From: Ruminococcus sp. CAG:563
GTDB lineage: Bacteria; Bacillota; Clostridia; Oscillospirales; Acutalibacteraceae
NCBI GenBank assembly: GCA_000434915.1
Contig: FR882087.1
Location: 1 to 64,000, forward strand
Length of the DNA: 64,000 nucleotides
Direction of reading: 5' to 3'
Made by a program: the position numbers and the translations under genes
Notes under the pieces: generated by a model
Told to the model about the DNA's origin: nothing
What the model saw: the letters and a program-made list of their open reading frames with translations, nothing else
The model's database searches: none
In this document: piece after piece, positions 42,291-50,781 of the stretch
Position numbering within the stretch: the first letter of the stretch is position 1
How the letters are laid out: every line of letters starts with the position of its first letter

Positions 42291-42449
42291 TTATTTATTG
42301 TCTTTTGATTTTTTCTTTCCTGTCAGCTTATTCAAAATTGTTGCACAAATTATTATAATTCCTATAACAATAAAAATTCCAAGCATACCTTTCCCCATAT
42401 ACGGGAGCGTTTCTATGAAAGCGTACGGATTAAAACCTAATAAATTCAT
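42291..42449 (-). CDS. 52-residue membrane protein downstream of OadB
   Basis: The 52-residue product begins MNLLGFNPYAF. It has one strongly hydrophobic helix (MLGIFIVIGIIIICATIL) and a lysine-rich tail NKLTGKKKSKDNK. AAAGGAG at 42457-42463, eight bases before the ATG, is excellent. Size, position after the beta subunit and the single helix with basic tail recall OadG-type gamma subunits of sodium-pumping decarboxylases; this match is inferred. It is convergent with tsaD. Confidence 0.82.
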   Translation of the reverse strand: MNLLGFNPYAFIETLPYMGKGMLGIFIVIGIIIICATILNKLTGKKKSKDNK

Positions 42450-42466
42450 AAATAAATCTCCTTTCA

Positions 42467-43597
42467 TCATGCAAAAAAGTTAAGTATGAGACCGCCGGCA
42501 ATTACCGAAGCAATCTGACCCGAAACATTAACGCCCATCGACTGCATAAGCAAAAAGTTATGTGGATCCTCGGCAAGGCCTATTTTGTGAACAACACGGC
42601 CCGACATCGGAAAAGCTGAAATTCCGGCGGCACCAATCATAGGATTGATTTTTTCCTTGAGGAAAAGATTTAAAAATTTTGCAAAAATAACGCCGCCTGC
42701 CGTATCGAATATAAACGCAATAAACCCGAGGCCGAGAATAAGCAGCGTCTCCTTTTGAAGGAATTTGTCAAACTGCATCTGTGTCGCAATGGTAATTCCG
42801 AGAAAAATCGTGACAAGATTTGCGAGCACCCTTTGCGCCGTTTCAGACAGCGAATCAAGCACACCGCATTCACGGATAAGATTTCCGAACATGAGAAATC
42901 CTACGAGTGCAACGGAGTTTGGCGAAACAACTCCGGCAATTATTGTTATCACAACCGGGAACAGTATTTTTGTAAGCTTCGAAACCTGATTCGGCTTATA
43001 TTTCATTCGTATTTTTCGTTCTTTTTCCGTTGTAAGGAGCTTTATTACCGGTGGCTGAATAATAGGTACAAGTGCCATATAGGAATATGGCGCAACCATT
43101 ATTGCGCCGAGATATTTTGAATCCAGCATTTGAGCAACCACTATTGCGGTCGGTCCGTCTGCCGCTCCGATCGTTGCTATCGCCGCAGCGTCCTTGATGT
43201 CAAAAAACATTGACGATGTGCAAAGGGTAAAAAATATTCCGAACTGCGCTGCCGCACCGAATATCATCAGCTTCGGATTTGCAAGAATCGGTCCGAAATC
43301 GATCATTGCCCCTATGCCGATAAAAAGTATCAGCGGAAAAAGTTCATTTGCAATTCCTGCCTTGTAGAGAATGCTGAGCGCACCCTCCTGCGGCAAGCCG
43401 TTTACCACACGGTCAACCACTCCCGAGAGCGGCAGGTTAACAAGAATAACGCCGAAGCCTATCGGCAAAAGCAGCGTCGGTTCCATATTCTTTTTGATTG
43501 CAAGAAAAATCAGCAATCCGCCTATCGCCCACATGATAAGCATTCTGTAATCAAAATTATCTACGGCATTTTGATACAGAAAAGAGAAAAAATCCAT
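42467..43597 (-). CDS. Sodium-translocating decarboxylase beta subunit (OadB-like)
   Basis: The 376-residue integral membrane protein is an OadB/MmdB/GcdB homologue. Sodium-site regions visible are IGAADGPTAIVVAQML (conserved Asp) and LMQSMGVNVSGQIASVIAGG (conserved Asn/Ser). In known pumps this subunit couples decarboxylation of carboxybiotin to sodium export. No carboxyltransferase or biotin protein gene is adjacent, so it is either an orphan serving a distant complex or has another ion transport role. AGGAG seven bases upstream favours ATG at 43597 over TTG at 43603. Its leader reads as a manganese riboswitch. Confidence 0.93.
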   Translation of the reverse strand: MDFFSFLYQNAVDNFDYRMLIMWAIGGLLIFLAIKKNMEPTLLLPIGFGVILVNLPLSGVVDRVVNGLPQEGALSILYKAGIANELFPLILFIGIGAMIDFGPILANPKLMIFGAAAQFGIFFTLCTSSMFFDIKDAAAIATIGAADGPTAIVVAQMLDSKYLGAIMVAPYSYMALVPIIQPPVIKLLTTEKERKIRMKYKPNQVSKLTKILFPVVITIIAGVVSPNSVALVGFLMFGNLIRECGVLDSLSETAQRVLANLVTIFLGITIATQMQFDKFLQKETLLILGLGFIAFIFDTAGGVIFAKFLNLFLKEKINPMIGAAGISAFPMSGRVVHKIGLAEDPHNFLLMQSMGVNVSGQIASVIAGGLILNFFA

Positions 43598-43637
43598 AAA
43601 CAAACTCCTTTTTTGAAAATTTCGGAAGAATCGGCAT

Positions 43638-43676
43638 AAAAAAAGAGACTTCTACTGCAATAGCAATAAAAGTCTC
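43638..43676 (-). terminator. Riboswitch-controlled terminator before OadB
   Basis: On the minus strand GAGACTTTTATTGC (43676-43663) pairs with GCAGTAGAAGTCTC (43658-43645) around a TATT loop, followed by seven T residues (43644-43638). Its 5' arm overlaps the 3' closing strand of the aptamer, the usual form of a transcription ON switch. Confidence 0.88.
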
Positions 43677-43758
43677 GTCATTTAATACAAAAGCGGGTCT
43701 TTTTGACCGAATTGACGCTGAATGTAACGGTTTTCGCCGACTACTCCCTTTCGGTGAT
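43665..43758 (-). ncRNA. Probable yybP-ykoY (Mn2+) riboswitch aptamer
   Basis: Read on the minus strand from 43758, the RNA starts CACCGAAAGGGAGTAG (GGGAGTAG at 43748-43741). It continues with a CGG...CCG arm, GTCAATTCG (43716-43708), a GGTC/GACC hairpin and CCGCTTTTG, and closes with TGACGAGACTTTT. The order and wording follow the L. lactis and B. subtilis yybP-ykoY aptamers as I recall them (AAAGGGGAGTAG, GTCAATTCG, CACCGGCTTTG, AGACCTTT), with one G fewer in the first loop. The family senses Mn2+. A covariance search has not been run. Confidence 0.8.
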
Positions 43759-43762
43759 TATT

Positions 43763-43791
43763 AATATACCATATATTTTTAAATTATGCAA
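43763..43791 (-). promoter_or_regulatory. Promoter of the OadB transcript
   Basis: On the minus strand TTGCAT (43791-43786), a 17-base spacer and TATATT (43768-43763) place the transcript start at about 43756, exactly at the 5' edge of the aptamer. Confidence 0.75.
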
Positions 43792-43877
43792 GCTTTTTTC
43801 TGTTTTATCCTTATATTTTCTTCCGGTAAACTAAAAATCATATTAATAATCAATCATCACTTTGTCGAATATTCCGT

Positions 43878-44888
43878 TTAAAAAGATCCTGAACCTCTGC
43901 TTTTCATCAGAGTAAAAAGCAGTCTGTACATTTTGTTTTTAAGCAAGCGGAATTTCAGAACGGTCATTCTTGACGAACCGTAATCGGCATCGTTATCAAT
44001 CGCAATTTTATAAATATCGGTATCGGCCACTGATTTGACCGTGCCGATTTTTTCTTTCATGCTCATACCGGAATCAGAAAGTCCGAGTAAGAGAGTGTTG
44101 ACAACCTTTCTCGCATAGGCTTTCCACATTGCCTCGACATCGGCATCAAAATATCCGTCATCAATAATCATCGCTTTCACGTCCGAAAGCGAATCGGAAT
44201 TGAGCCTAAACGAATCGAGGTCAAAGCTGTGAGAAAGACTCGAGCCGAGGTTGCGATAATGATACATCGGTCGCCGAAGATAATAGCCTGTTTTCATTTT
44301 GTAAACCTGAACTGCAGATTGAAACCAGTCCTCGCCGTGACACATCGAAAGATATTTCAAAAAGTCAAACGACCTGCCATAAATTTCTCTGCGGCAGCAT
44401 TTTGTGCAAAGGGAATTCATGCAGCGATTCAGCAAAATCAAATACAATTCTTTTTTATTATTTTCATCGTAAAAGCAGCTTTTTTCCGCCATCTTTTTTA
44501 TTGTAACCTTGCCCGTTTTGTTGTCGAAAATCGACAGATCGAACATGACAATATCGCAGGAATATTTTTTAATAATTTCATCGACTCTTTCAAGCAAATC
44601 GAGGTCAATTATATCGTCGCAATCGACTGTTAAAATATACTCACCGGCTGAATTTTCAAAAGCGGTTTTGCGGGCAACATTTACGCCCTCATTCGCCTTA
44701 TGAATCACCTTAATCCGGCTATCCTTTTTTGCATATTTATCGCAGATTTTTCCGCTTGAATCGGTTGACTCATCATCGACGACAACAATTTCAAAATCGG
44801 TAAATGTCTGAGACAAAATCGAATTAAAACACTCGTCAAGATATTTTTCGCTGTTGTAAACCGTCAACAGCACGCTGTATTTCGGCAT
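43878..44888 (-). CDS. Glycosyltransferase, family 2
   Basis: The 336-residue product has a GT-A fold: SVLLTVYNSEKYLDECF at the N-terminus, VVDDESTDSSGKICD and the DxD-type ILTVDCDDIIDLDLL. The C-terminal region of about 110 residues is less conserved. It transfers sugars to envelope glycans or surface polysaccharides; donor and acceptor are unknown. It lies four bases after the glycoside hydrolase-like gene, so they are co-transcribed. A second GT2 of the same type is at 50782-51744. Confidence 0.92.
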   Translation of the reverse strand: MPKYSVLLTVYNSEKYLDECFNSILSQTFTDFEIVVVDDESTDSSGKICDKYAKKDSRIKVIHKANEGVNVARKTAFENSAGEYILTVDCDDIIDLDLLERVDEIIKKYSCDIVMFDLSIFDNKTGKVTIKKMAEKSCFYDENNKKELYLILLNRCMNSLCTKCCRREIYGRSFDFLKYLSMCHGEDWFQSAVQVYKMKTGYYLRRPMYHYRNLGSSLSHSFDLDSFRLNSDSLSDVKAMIIDDGYFDADVEAMWKAYARKVVNTLLLGLSDSGMSMKEKIGTVKSVADTDIYKIAIDNDADYGSSRMTVLKFRLLKNKMYRLLFTLMKSRGSGSF

Positions 44889-44892
44889 CGGC

Positions 44893-47082
44893 TCACCTCT
44901 TTTTCGTAAAGCGAAACTCGCTTATCATAAAGCCGTCGAGCGGTTCGGTAATTTCAAGCTCGGCACAGCCGTTTTGCAAATATTTCTTCGGCACATCATA
45001 GACAATGCTTCTGTATCCGTCGGCAAGGAATTTTTTTTCATACTTCTCGTCACGTCTGCCGCCGAACTGTGTACCGTCATGAATAACGTTACCGTTTATT
45101 GTAACTTTATGGTGAATAATTTTATCATTCGGCCGTGATTTATACGTCACTCTCATCTCGTAATCTCCGCCCGTAAGTCCGGAAACCTTGCAATCAAAAT
45201 TGAAATGGTCGTACACCTTAGTCATGCACATCGGAAGTCTTGCATCGGCGTTATCGTCACCCTGAAAACTCATATAGAATTCTCCCTCTTGCTTGCCGCA
45301 GACCTCAAAACCGTGCTCGGCAAAAGAGAAATAATATTCGTCCTTTTCGACCTTGTTCCTGTCAATTATTTCAACAAGATACTTCTTGTCGGGGTGATCT
45401 TCGATTTTATTTAAAAGATATTTTCTGTCGGTCACAGGCATGTCGATCGTATCAAGAACACAGCCTCTCTCAACGTTCATTCCACCGAAATGCTCAACGT
45501 CGAGCTGCATGCCGATGAGGTTGAAAAGCTTCTCGGCAAGGGAGAATAATTCCGTCCGCAGATTTTTGTATTCTTCGTCGAAATCCGTTGATAGAATTTC
45601 TTTTGCAAGTTCAATATTTCCTTTTCTTATCTGAACCTTTGCATCATCAATTAAATTGAGCTCAAAAATTCTTCTGTCACGAATAATTTTATCGCAACTC
45701 GCTCTGAAAAGAAAAAGAACATATCTCCAGTTTTTCATCAGCTTATCGGACTTCATTTCAATAAGCATTCCGTAAACATTTTCAACCGAAGAATTTTCGG
45801 CCGGGTCACCGTTCCAGCTCTGCTCCATGCCGAAAATAACGTCAACAATTTTTTCGTAATCCTCACCCGGAAAAAACGCACGGGCATAATCCCTGAGAAT
45901 TTCACGAAGGTCGGCATCGGGATCAAAATCAAGAGCGCCGAAAACAAATTTATTAACGTCGTCATTGACTCCCTCGGAATAGGAAACACTACCGCAAACA
46001 TATTGCTTGGTCAGACGGTGAAGCAATCTGTACTCGCTCGGTCTCGGATTGATTGCTTCACGGCTGAGCGTCGACGCAAAGGCATAATGCCAGTCATCAC
46101 GGTCAAAGTGAACGGGGATTTCACAGCGCAGATTATGACAAATATCCGGATAGTATCTTATCCGATATTTTGTGTCGATCGAGCGACGCATTTCATCAAG
46201 TGTAAACGGATGATTCGGGCCGTAAATAAGTCCGTCGATTTCTTCGGGCTTTTTTGCCATTTCTTTTATAAATCGTTCGCCCCAATCGGCATACTGATGC
46301 GGAGCCTGAGCCGACGGCCAAAGCTCAATATTCGGAAATTCTTTTTGCAGATCTTTTTTTATCTTTTTGCAGCGCACAAAAAATTTTTCCGCCTGCAAAT
46401 CACCCGGGTCTCCTCCCGGCGGAAAATAAAAATTAAACTTAGGAATTCCGTTGCAGCAGCCGCAGAAATAATCGCTGCTTTCTTCATCGGAAAGTCTCTT
46501 TGCATATGCGCAGAAAATCGAGAAATTGATATCAAGCTTTTCACAAATTTGCGACTTGATTTTTGTGATTTCTTCAAAGCTGTATTTCATTAAATCCGTG
46601 TGCTTTTCATCGTCGCCGAGACAAGCCTCAACCGTGTTCGTTCCAAACATCATCAGGTCACGGATATATCTTTCGTATTGCTTGCGGTCCCATGTTTCGT
46701 ATGTATTGTTCATGTCCGTATAGCTGAGCTGATGACCTCTTATCGGCATATACGGGGAATAATCTCCGCCGATATCTTTCGTCAGAACAAGCTCGCCGTC
46801 AACCGTCCTGCACTTTCTGAGAAAAACCGAATATCCGTAAATCAGGCTGCGCAAACGATGTGCCGTGACTGTTATTTTTTTTTCGTCGTGTTGAATCGAA
46901 AAATCCTCGCTTTCGCTTTCATCAATGATTTTCAGCTCGACAAAACATTCCCCGGTTTTTTTATCAAAGACGGGCGGCTTTTTGTTTGTTCTGATTTCAA
47001 TTTCTTCGCTAAAAAGCTCGGCGGTAATTTTTTCTTTTTCACCGTCGGCTATAACTTTTATGTCGTCAAAAATAAAATTCAT
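44893..47082 (-). CDS. Large cytoplasmic glycoside hydrolase-like protein
   Basis: The 729-residue product has no signal peptide. Residues 1-110 resemble the beta/alpha N-terminal domain found before GH20, GH67 and GH84 barrels. Then PIRGHQLSYTDMNNTYETW and DLMMFGTNTVEACLGDD open a probable TIM barrel (about 110-420). A helical region (about 420-570) and a C-terminal beta-sandwich carbohydrate-binding-like domain (about 600-729) follow. I cannot name the family or the catalytic residues with confidence; an N-acetylhexosaminidase or glucuronidase-related enzyme is possible. It is co-transcribed with the GT2 gene downstream. Confidence 0.75.
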   Translation of the reverse strand: MNFIFDDIKVIADGEKEKITAELFSEEIEIRTNKKPPVFDKKTGECFVELKIIDESESEDFSIQHDEKKITVTAHRLRSLIYGYSVFLRKCRTVDGELVLTKDIGGDYSPYMPIRGHQLSYTDMNNTYETWDRKQYERYIRDLMMFGTNTVEACLGDDEKHTDLMKYSFEEITKIKSQICEKLDINFSIFCAYAKRLSDEESSDYFCGCCNGIPKFNFYFPPGGDPGDLQAEKFFVRCKKIKKDLQKEFPNIELWPSAQAPHQYADWGERFIKEMAKKPEEIDGLIYGPNHPFTLDEMRRSIDTKYRIRYYPDICHNLRCEIPVHFDRDDWHYAFASTLSREAINPRPSEYRLLHRLTKQYVCGSVSYSEGVNDDVNKFVFGALDFDPDADLREILRDYARAFFPGEDYEKIVDVIFGMEQSWNGDPAENSSVENVYGMLIEMKSDKLMKNWRYVLFLFRASCDKIIRDRRIFELNLIDDAKVQIRKGNIELAKEILSTDFDEEYKNLRTELFSLAEKLFNLIGMQLDVEHFGGMNVERGCVLDTIDMPVTDRKYLLNKIEDHPDKKYLVEIIDRNKVEKDEYYFSFAEHGFEVCGKQEGEFYMSFQGDDNADARLPMCMTKVYDHFNFDCKVSGLTGGDYEMRVTYKSRPNDKIIHHKVTINGNVIHDGTQFGGRRDEKYEKKFLADGYRSIVYDVPKKYLQNGCAELEITEPLDGFMISEFRFTKKR

Positions 47083-47160
47083 TTGATCACAGCCTTGATT
47101 ATTTTTTCAATTTAGTATATCATAAAACAAGGTAATTTAGCAATAGAAAGCGGTGAAATA

Positions 47161-48225
47161 ATGATTGAAAAAATTCACGAAAAAAACGTCTGGGATTCAT
47201 TGAAGGAAACCGATCTTCCCATTGTCATTTACGGCATGGGGAACGGAGCCGATATGATTATTGAAAATCTTCAAAGCATCGGTGCGGACTTTGCCGATAT
47301 TTTTGCGAGCGACGAATTCGTCCGAGGCCACAGCTTCCACGGCAAAAGGGTTCTGAAATACTCTGAGGTTCAGGAAAAATATTCCGATTTCGTTATTGTG
47401 ATGGCTTTCGCCGTTCATGACGAAAAAATGCTTGCAAGAGTAAAAGAGCTTTCGCAGGAACATACACTTTATTTCCCCGACGTTCCCGTTGTAGGAGACG
47501 GAATTTTTTCGAGAGAATATATTGAAGAGCACGAAGAAGAATTTGATAAAGCATATTCGTTTTTAAGCGATGAAAAATCGAAGCAAAGCTATATTGATAT
47601 TCTCAATTTTAAAGTCAGCGGAAAAACGGAATATCTTTTTAAATGCGAACGAAATAAAGAAGAAATTTACGCCGATTATCTTTGTCCGAACGACGATGAA
47701 ATTTTAATGGATCTCGGTGCATACGACGGTGACACAATAAGAGAATTTCTCAACGTAACCGATAACAAATATCGAAAAATTTATGCCGTTGAAGCCGACG
47801 AAAAAAATTACAAAAAATTAATTGACAAAACATCACATCTTGAAAGAATCGAAACATTTAACATTGCAGCATGGGACAAAAAAGAAACTCTTTTCTTTGA
47901 AAAGAAAAAGGGAAGAAATTCCAAGCTCTCATCTTCGGGCAATTTTGAATTGCAGGCAGACAGCGTTGACAACATTCTGCAAGGAAAAGAAATCACTCTG
48001 CTCAAAATGGACATTGAGGGCAGCGAGAAAAAAGCTCTCGAAGGAGCAATAAAAACAATTCAAGAACACCGTCCCAAGCTTTACGTCTGTGCTTACCATC
48101 GCAACAGCGATATGTTTACTCTGCCGCTGAAAATTAATGAGATATGCCCCGATTATAAGATTTATTTCGCTCATCATCCGTATGTTCCCGCATGGGAATC
48201 AAATTTTTATTGTTGTATTGATTAG
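47161..48225 (+). CDS. FkbM-family methyltransferase
   Basis: The 354-residue product has an N-terminal Rossmann-like segment (VIYGMGNGADMIIENL, about 20-110). A FkbM SAM-dependent methyltransferase domain (about 170-354) follows, with LMDLGAYDGDTIREFL as SAM motif I, IYAVEADEKNYKKL and LLKMDIEGSEKKALEGA. Such two-part proteins commonly O-methylate sugars in surface glycans. It is divergent from the glycoside hydrolase/glycosyltransferase pair. AAGCGGTGAAATA precedes the ATG. Confidence 0.9.
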   Translation: MIEKIHEKNVWDSLKETDLPIVIYGMGNGADMIIENLQSIGADFADIFASDEFVRGHSFHGKRVLKYSEVQEKYSDFVIVMAFAVHDEKMLARVKELSQEHTLYFPDVPVVGDGIFSREYIEEHEEEFDKAYSFLSDEKSKQSYIDILNFKVSGKTEYLFKCERNKEEIYADYLCPNDDEILMDLGAYDGDTIREFLNVTDNKYRKIYAVEADEKNYKKLIDKTSHLERIETFNIAAWDKKETLFFEKKKGRNSKLSSSGNFELQADSVDNILQGKEITLLKMDIEGSEKKALEGAIKTIQEHRPKLYVCAYHRNSDMFTLPLKINEICPDYKIYFAHHPYVPAWESNFYCCID

Positions 48226-48246
48226 TTTTCAAAAGCATGATATAAT
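48218..48246 (+). promoter_or_regulatory. Promoter of the CPBP-like gene
   Basis: TTGATT (48218-48223), a 17-base spacer and TATAAT (48241-48246), overlapping the FkbM gene's stop region. Confidence 0.75.
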
Positions 48247-48278
48247 AAATCATATTTTTCAGAAAAAGGAGTGAGCCG

Positions 48279-49490
48279 ATGAGTGATCCAAAAGGCAAAG
48301 CGTTACCCGATTTGATTTCAATGTACCTGATAATGCTTGTTATCTACTGTTTGGATGTATTCTTCCTTAAATCCGATCTCACGGTTCTCGGCGATAACTT
48401 TTATTCACGTTTTCTTTGCTTCACGGTGCTTTTGATGACTGTGGTTTTCAAAAGGGAACATCTAAAAAGCTTTGGAATCAGCAGAAAAAAAGAAAAATTC
48501 AAATCCGCTTTGATTTTCGGAACAGTTTTCTCTGCCGTTCCGATATTCATTGTGTCCGCTGTTGAGTTTTTTATTTTCAAGTCAACCGATCCCGATAACA
48601 TTCATGTTACTTTTACTCCCCCTAGTCTCAGCTATGTCCAGACCGAAGGCTATCTTACCCCTGCGTTTTGTATTACAATTTATATTTTAACCTCCCTTTT
48701 TGCCGCATGCTTTAAGGAGATGTTTTTTCGAGGCTTTCTGCTTCATAAGCTTGAAAAGCTGACTGTCTTTAAGAGTGCAAATACCTTCCAGGCTCTTCTT
48801 TACACAACGTTTATTATTCCGAAGCTTGTGCGTAATTTTGTCATGAACTACTACAGCAAGGAAATTATAAGCATTGCAGCCTTTGTAATTATTTTCTATC
48901 TCATCCATGAGTTCATCACGGGCCTCAAATGGGGTATGCTTGCCAAGGTCAGCGGAGCAACATACATCTCGATTATTGATAACTTCTTATATGTTTTTCT
49001 TGCCAACAGTCTTCACATTGTTTCACACCAATCAAAATGGCTGTTTATGATCCACATGCTTTCGGCTCAGCTGATTTCCCTTGCGCTGGTTGCCGTCTAT
49101 TGCAAAAAGGCTTCCGGCAGCAAGGAAGAGCTTAATGAAGCCGAGAAAAAAGAAACATCTGCAAAGAAAGCAGAGCCGATTATTAAAAACGAAAAAGAAA
49201 TAATTACAGAAAAAACCGAATCCGACGAATTAAAATCCGAGGAATTTGATAAGCATACGGAAATCAGTCCGAATCAATTTAAAGAAATTATAAAAGAATC
49301 CTCCGTTAAAGCCGAGAAATCTCACAACGGCGAGCTTTCCGAGGCTGAAATTGACAACTATCTCAAGGATTTCGGCAAGCCGAAGGCGCACTACAATCCG
49401 CCGCAGAAGCCGTCACAACCAAACTCGTCCGAAGAAGAATCCGAAAGCTTTGACGTTGACGATTTTCTCAAAGGCTTTTCAAAAACCTAA
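48279..49490 (+). CDS. CPBP (Abi)-like membrane protein with long acidic tail
   Basis: The 403-residue product has about seven or eight membrane helices (residues 10-285). It carries FKEMFFRGFLLHKL, the place of the CPBP intramembrane protease motif EExxxR, but the first Glu is Lys here. LIHEFITGLKWGMLAKVSG may supply the later His motif. Residues 290-403 form a highly charged, probably disordered cytoplasmic tail rich in Lys and Glu, ending FDVDDFLKGFSKT. Activity is doubtful with one Glu missing, so it could be a pseudoenzyme. Confidence 0.75.
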   Translation: MSDPKGKALPDLISMYLIMLVIYCLDVFFLKSDLTVLGDNFYSRFLCFTVLLMTVVFKREHLKSFGISRKKEKFKSALIFGTVFSAVPIFIVSAVEFFIFKSTDPDNIHVTFTPPSLSYVQTEGYLTPAFCITIYILTSLFAACFKEMFFRGFLLHKLEKLTVFKSANTFQALLYTTFIIPKLVRNFVMNYYSKEIISIAAFVIIFYLIHEFITGLKWGMLAKVSGATYISIIDNFLYVFLANSLHIVSHQSKWLFMIHMLSAQLISLALVAVYCKKASGSKEELNEAEKKETSAKKAEPIIKNEKEIITEKTESDELKSEEFDKHTEISPNQFKEIIKESSVKAEKSHNGELSEAEIDNYLKDFGKPKAHYNPPQKPSQPNSSEEESESFDVDDFLKGFSKT

Positions 49491-49525
49491 GTCGTGCGAA
49501 AAATTTGTGCGGTGCTGCATTAAAG

Positions 49526-49573
49526 CAAAAAAGAGCTGTATCTTTGTTCGCTTTACGAACTCTGATACAGCTC
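49526..49573 (-). terminator. Terminator of the zinc-ribbon gene
   Basis: GAGCTGTATC (49533-49542) pairs with GATACAGCTC (49564-49573), with an inner TTCG/CGAA stem. The minus strand continues into TTTTTTGC. Confidence 0.88.
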
Positions 49574-49589
49574 CTCAATTATTCTCGGA

Positions 49590-49868
49590 TTAGCCCTCTT
49601 CTTTCATCTTTGCAAAGCACTCGCTGCAATATACAGGACGGTCTTCTCTCGGACGGAAAGGAACCTTAGCAACGCCGCCGCAGTTTGCGCATGTTGCTTC
49701 GAACATTTCACGCTCGCCTCTGGCTGCGTTCTTTCTTGCGTCACGGCAAGCCTTGCAACGCTGAGGCTCGTTTACAAAGCCTTTCTCAGCATAGAACTCC
49801 TGCTCACCTGCGGTGAAAGTGAACTCCTGACCGCAATCCTTACATACCAACGTCTTGTCTTCGTACAT
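49590..49868 (-). CDS. Zinc-ribbon protein (zf-trcl/CxxC type)
   Basis: The 92-residue product has four CxxC-type knuckles: CKDC (residues 9-12), CKAC (38-41), CANC (60-63) and CSEC (80-83), giving two zinc ribbons. Between them are FYAEKGFVNEPQRCKACRDARK and a second ribbon CANCGGVAKVPFRPREDRPVYCSEC. This is the small probable zinc-ribbon family common in Clostridia; binding partners are unknown. It is monocistronic. Confidence 0.9.
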   Translation of the reverse strand: MYEDKTLVCKDCGQEFTFTAGEQEFYAEKGFVNEPQRCKACRDARKNAARGEREMFEATCANCGGVAKVPFRPREDRPVYCSECFAKMKEEG

Positions 49869-49949
49869 GATTATTTACCTCGCTAATTTTTTTATTTACG
49901 CTCTGCGCACGTTTCTAACACGTTATGTACAGCGCAGGCATATAGGGTA

Positions 49950-50507
49950 TCATTTTTCCTTGAGCTTTTTTCTTGCCCTTTGCAAAGCATTGTCAACACT
50001 TTTGACGCTTATCGAAAGCACTTCGGCAATAGAACTGTAATTATGACCTCCGATATGGAGCCTCAGCACATCTTTTTCAAGACTCGTCAGCTTTTTTTCA
50101 ATGCTCTCGCTGAGATCCTCAAACTGCTCCTGCATTACGATTATCGTCTGCGGGTCGGACATATCGTCGCTGATATCAACATCGTCAATATCAACGTAGC
50201 CGTTCAGCGGAATATGCTTGCTCCGCAGCTGATTACGCACGGCACTTTTGATGCGATTGGAAATGCAAACCGTTGCATAGGTTTCAAACCTCACGCCCTC
50301 ATCAGGGTCGTACCCGTAAACAGAACCGAGAAGACCTATCATGCCCTCCTGAATGAGATCGCTGCGGCTCATCGGACACCGTCCGACATAGCCCGAGGCA
50401 ATGCTCTCAACAGTCGGTGCAAGAGATGAAATCAGTTCATTCATTGCTGCTTTATCGCCGTAACGTGCCGCATAAACCGTATCCGAATTTATCGGAATTT
50501 TGCTCAT
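49950..50507 (-). CDS. RNA polymerase sigma factor, SigH-like
   Basis: The 185-residue product has region 2 (LAPTVESIASGYVGRC, SDLIQEGMIGLLGSVYGYDPDEGVRFETYA with -10 recognition helix RIKSAVRNQLR). Region 4 is LTSLEKDVLRLHIGGHNYSSIAEVLSISVKSVDNALQRARKKL. The overall form is that of SigH/Spo0H-type sigma-70 proteins of Clostridia. GAGGTG five bases upstream favours ATG at 50507 over GTG at 50513. A role in competence, sporulation or stationary-phase gene expression is inferred from the family. Confidence 0.88.
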   Translation of the reverse strand: MSKIPINSDTVYAARYGDKAAMNELISSLAPTVESIASGYVGRCPMSRSDLIQEGMIGLLGSVYGYDPDEGVRFETYATVCISNRIKSAVRNQLRSKHIPLNGYVDIDDVDISDDMSDPQTIIVMQEQFEDLSESIEKKLTSLEKDVLRLHIGGHNYSSIAEVLSISVKSVDNALQRARKKLKEK

Positions 50508-50732
50508 ACGCACACCTCACAGGACTAAGATACATTTATATGATATCTCATTAGGGAATTAATGTCAATAAAAATTGTTTCATTTTTTCAAATTTTGAAG
50601 ATTGTTACAAATTAAACGGCCTGTTTTTGGGCGATTTAACAATTAAATTTGCACTAATATTGATGCAGATATTTTATTTGCACAAACATTTGCCCTTTTT
50701 ATTACAGCTAAAGTTCAAATTCCGACCATTGT

Positions 50733-50761
50733 TTGACTTTTTACCGCTAATCCTGTATAAT
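50733..50761 (+). promoter_or_regulatory. Promoter of the GT2-truB operon
   Basis: TTGACT (50733-50738), a 17-base spacer and TATAAT (50756-50761). The ATG is only about 20 bases downstream of the -10, so the leader is very short. Confidence 0.82.
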
Positions 50762-50781
50762 TGCTTTTATGAGGTGATTTG

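Noticed and set aside
42274..42483. Plus-strand open frame of 69 codons after tsaD
   Set aside because: It starts inside the tsaD terminator. The minus strand of the same region encodes the 52-residue membrane protein with a strong ribosome site.
43665..43758. Leader of OadB as a sodium riboswitch (DUF1646 motif)
   Set aside because: The GGGAGTAG and GTCAATTCG loops and closing GAGACTTT fit the yybP-ykoY manganese family better, although a sodium sensor would suit the gene.
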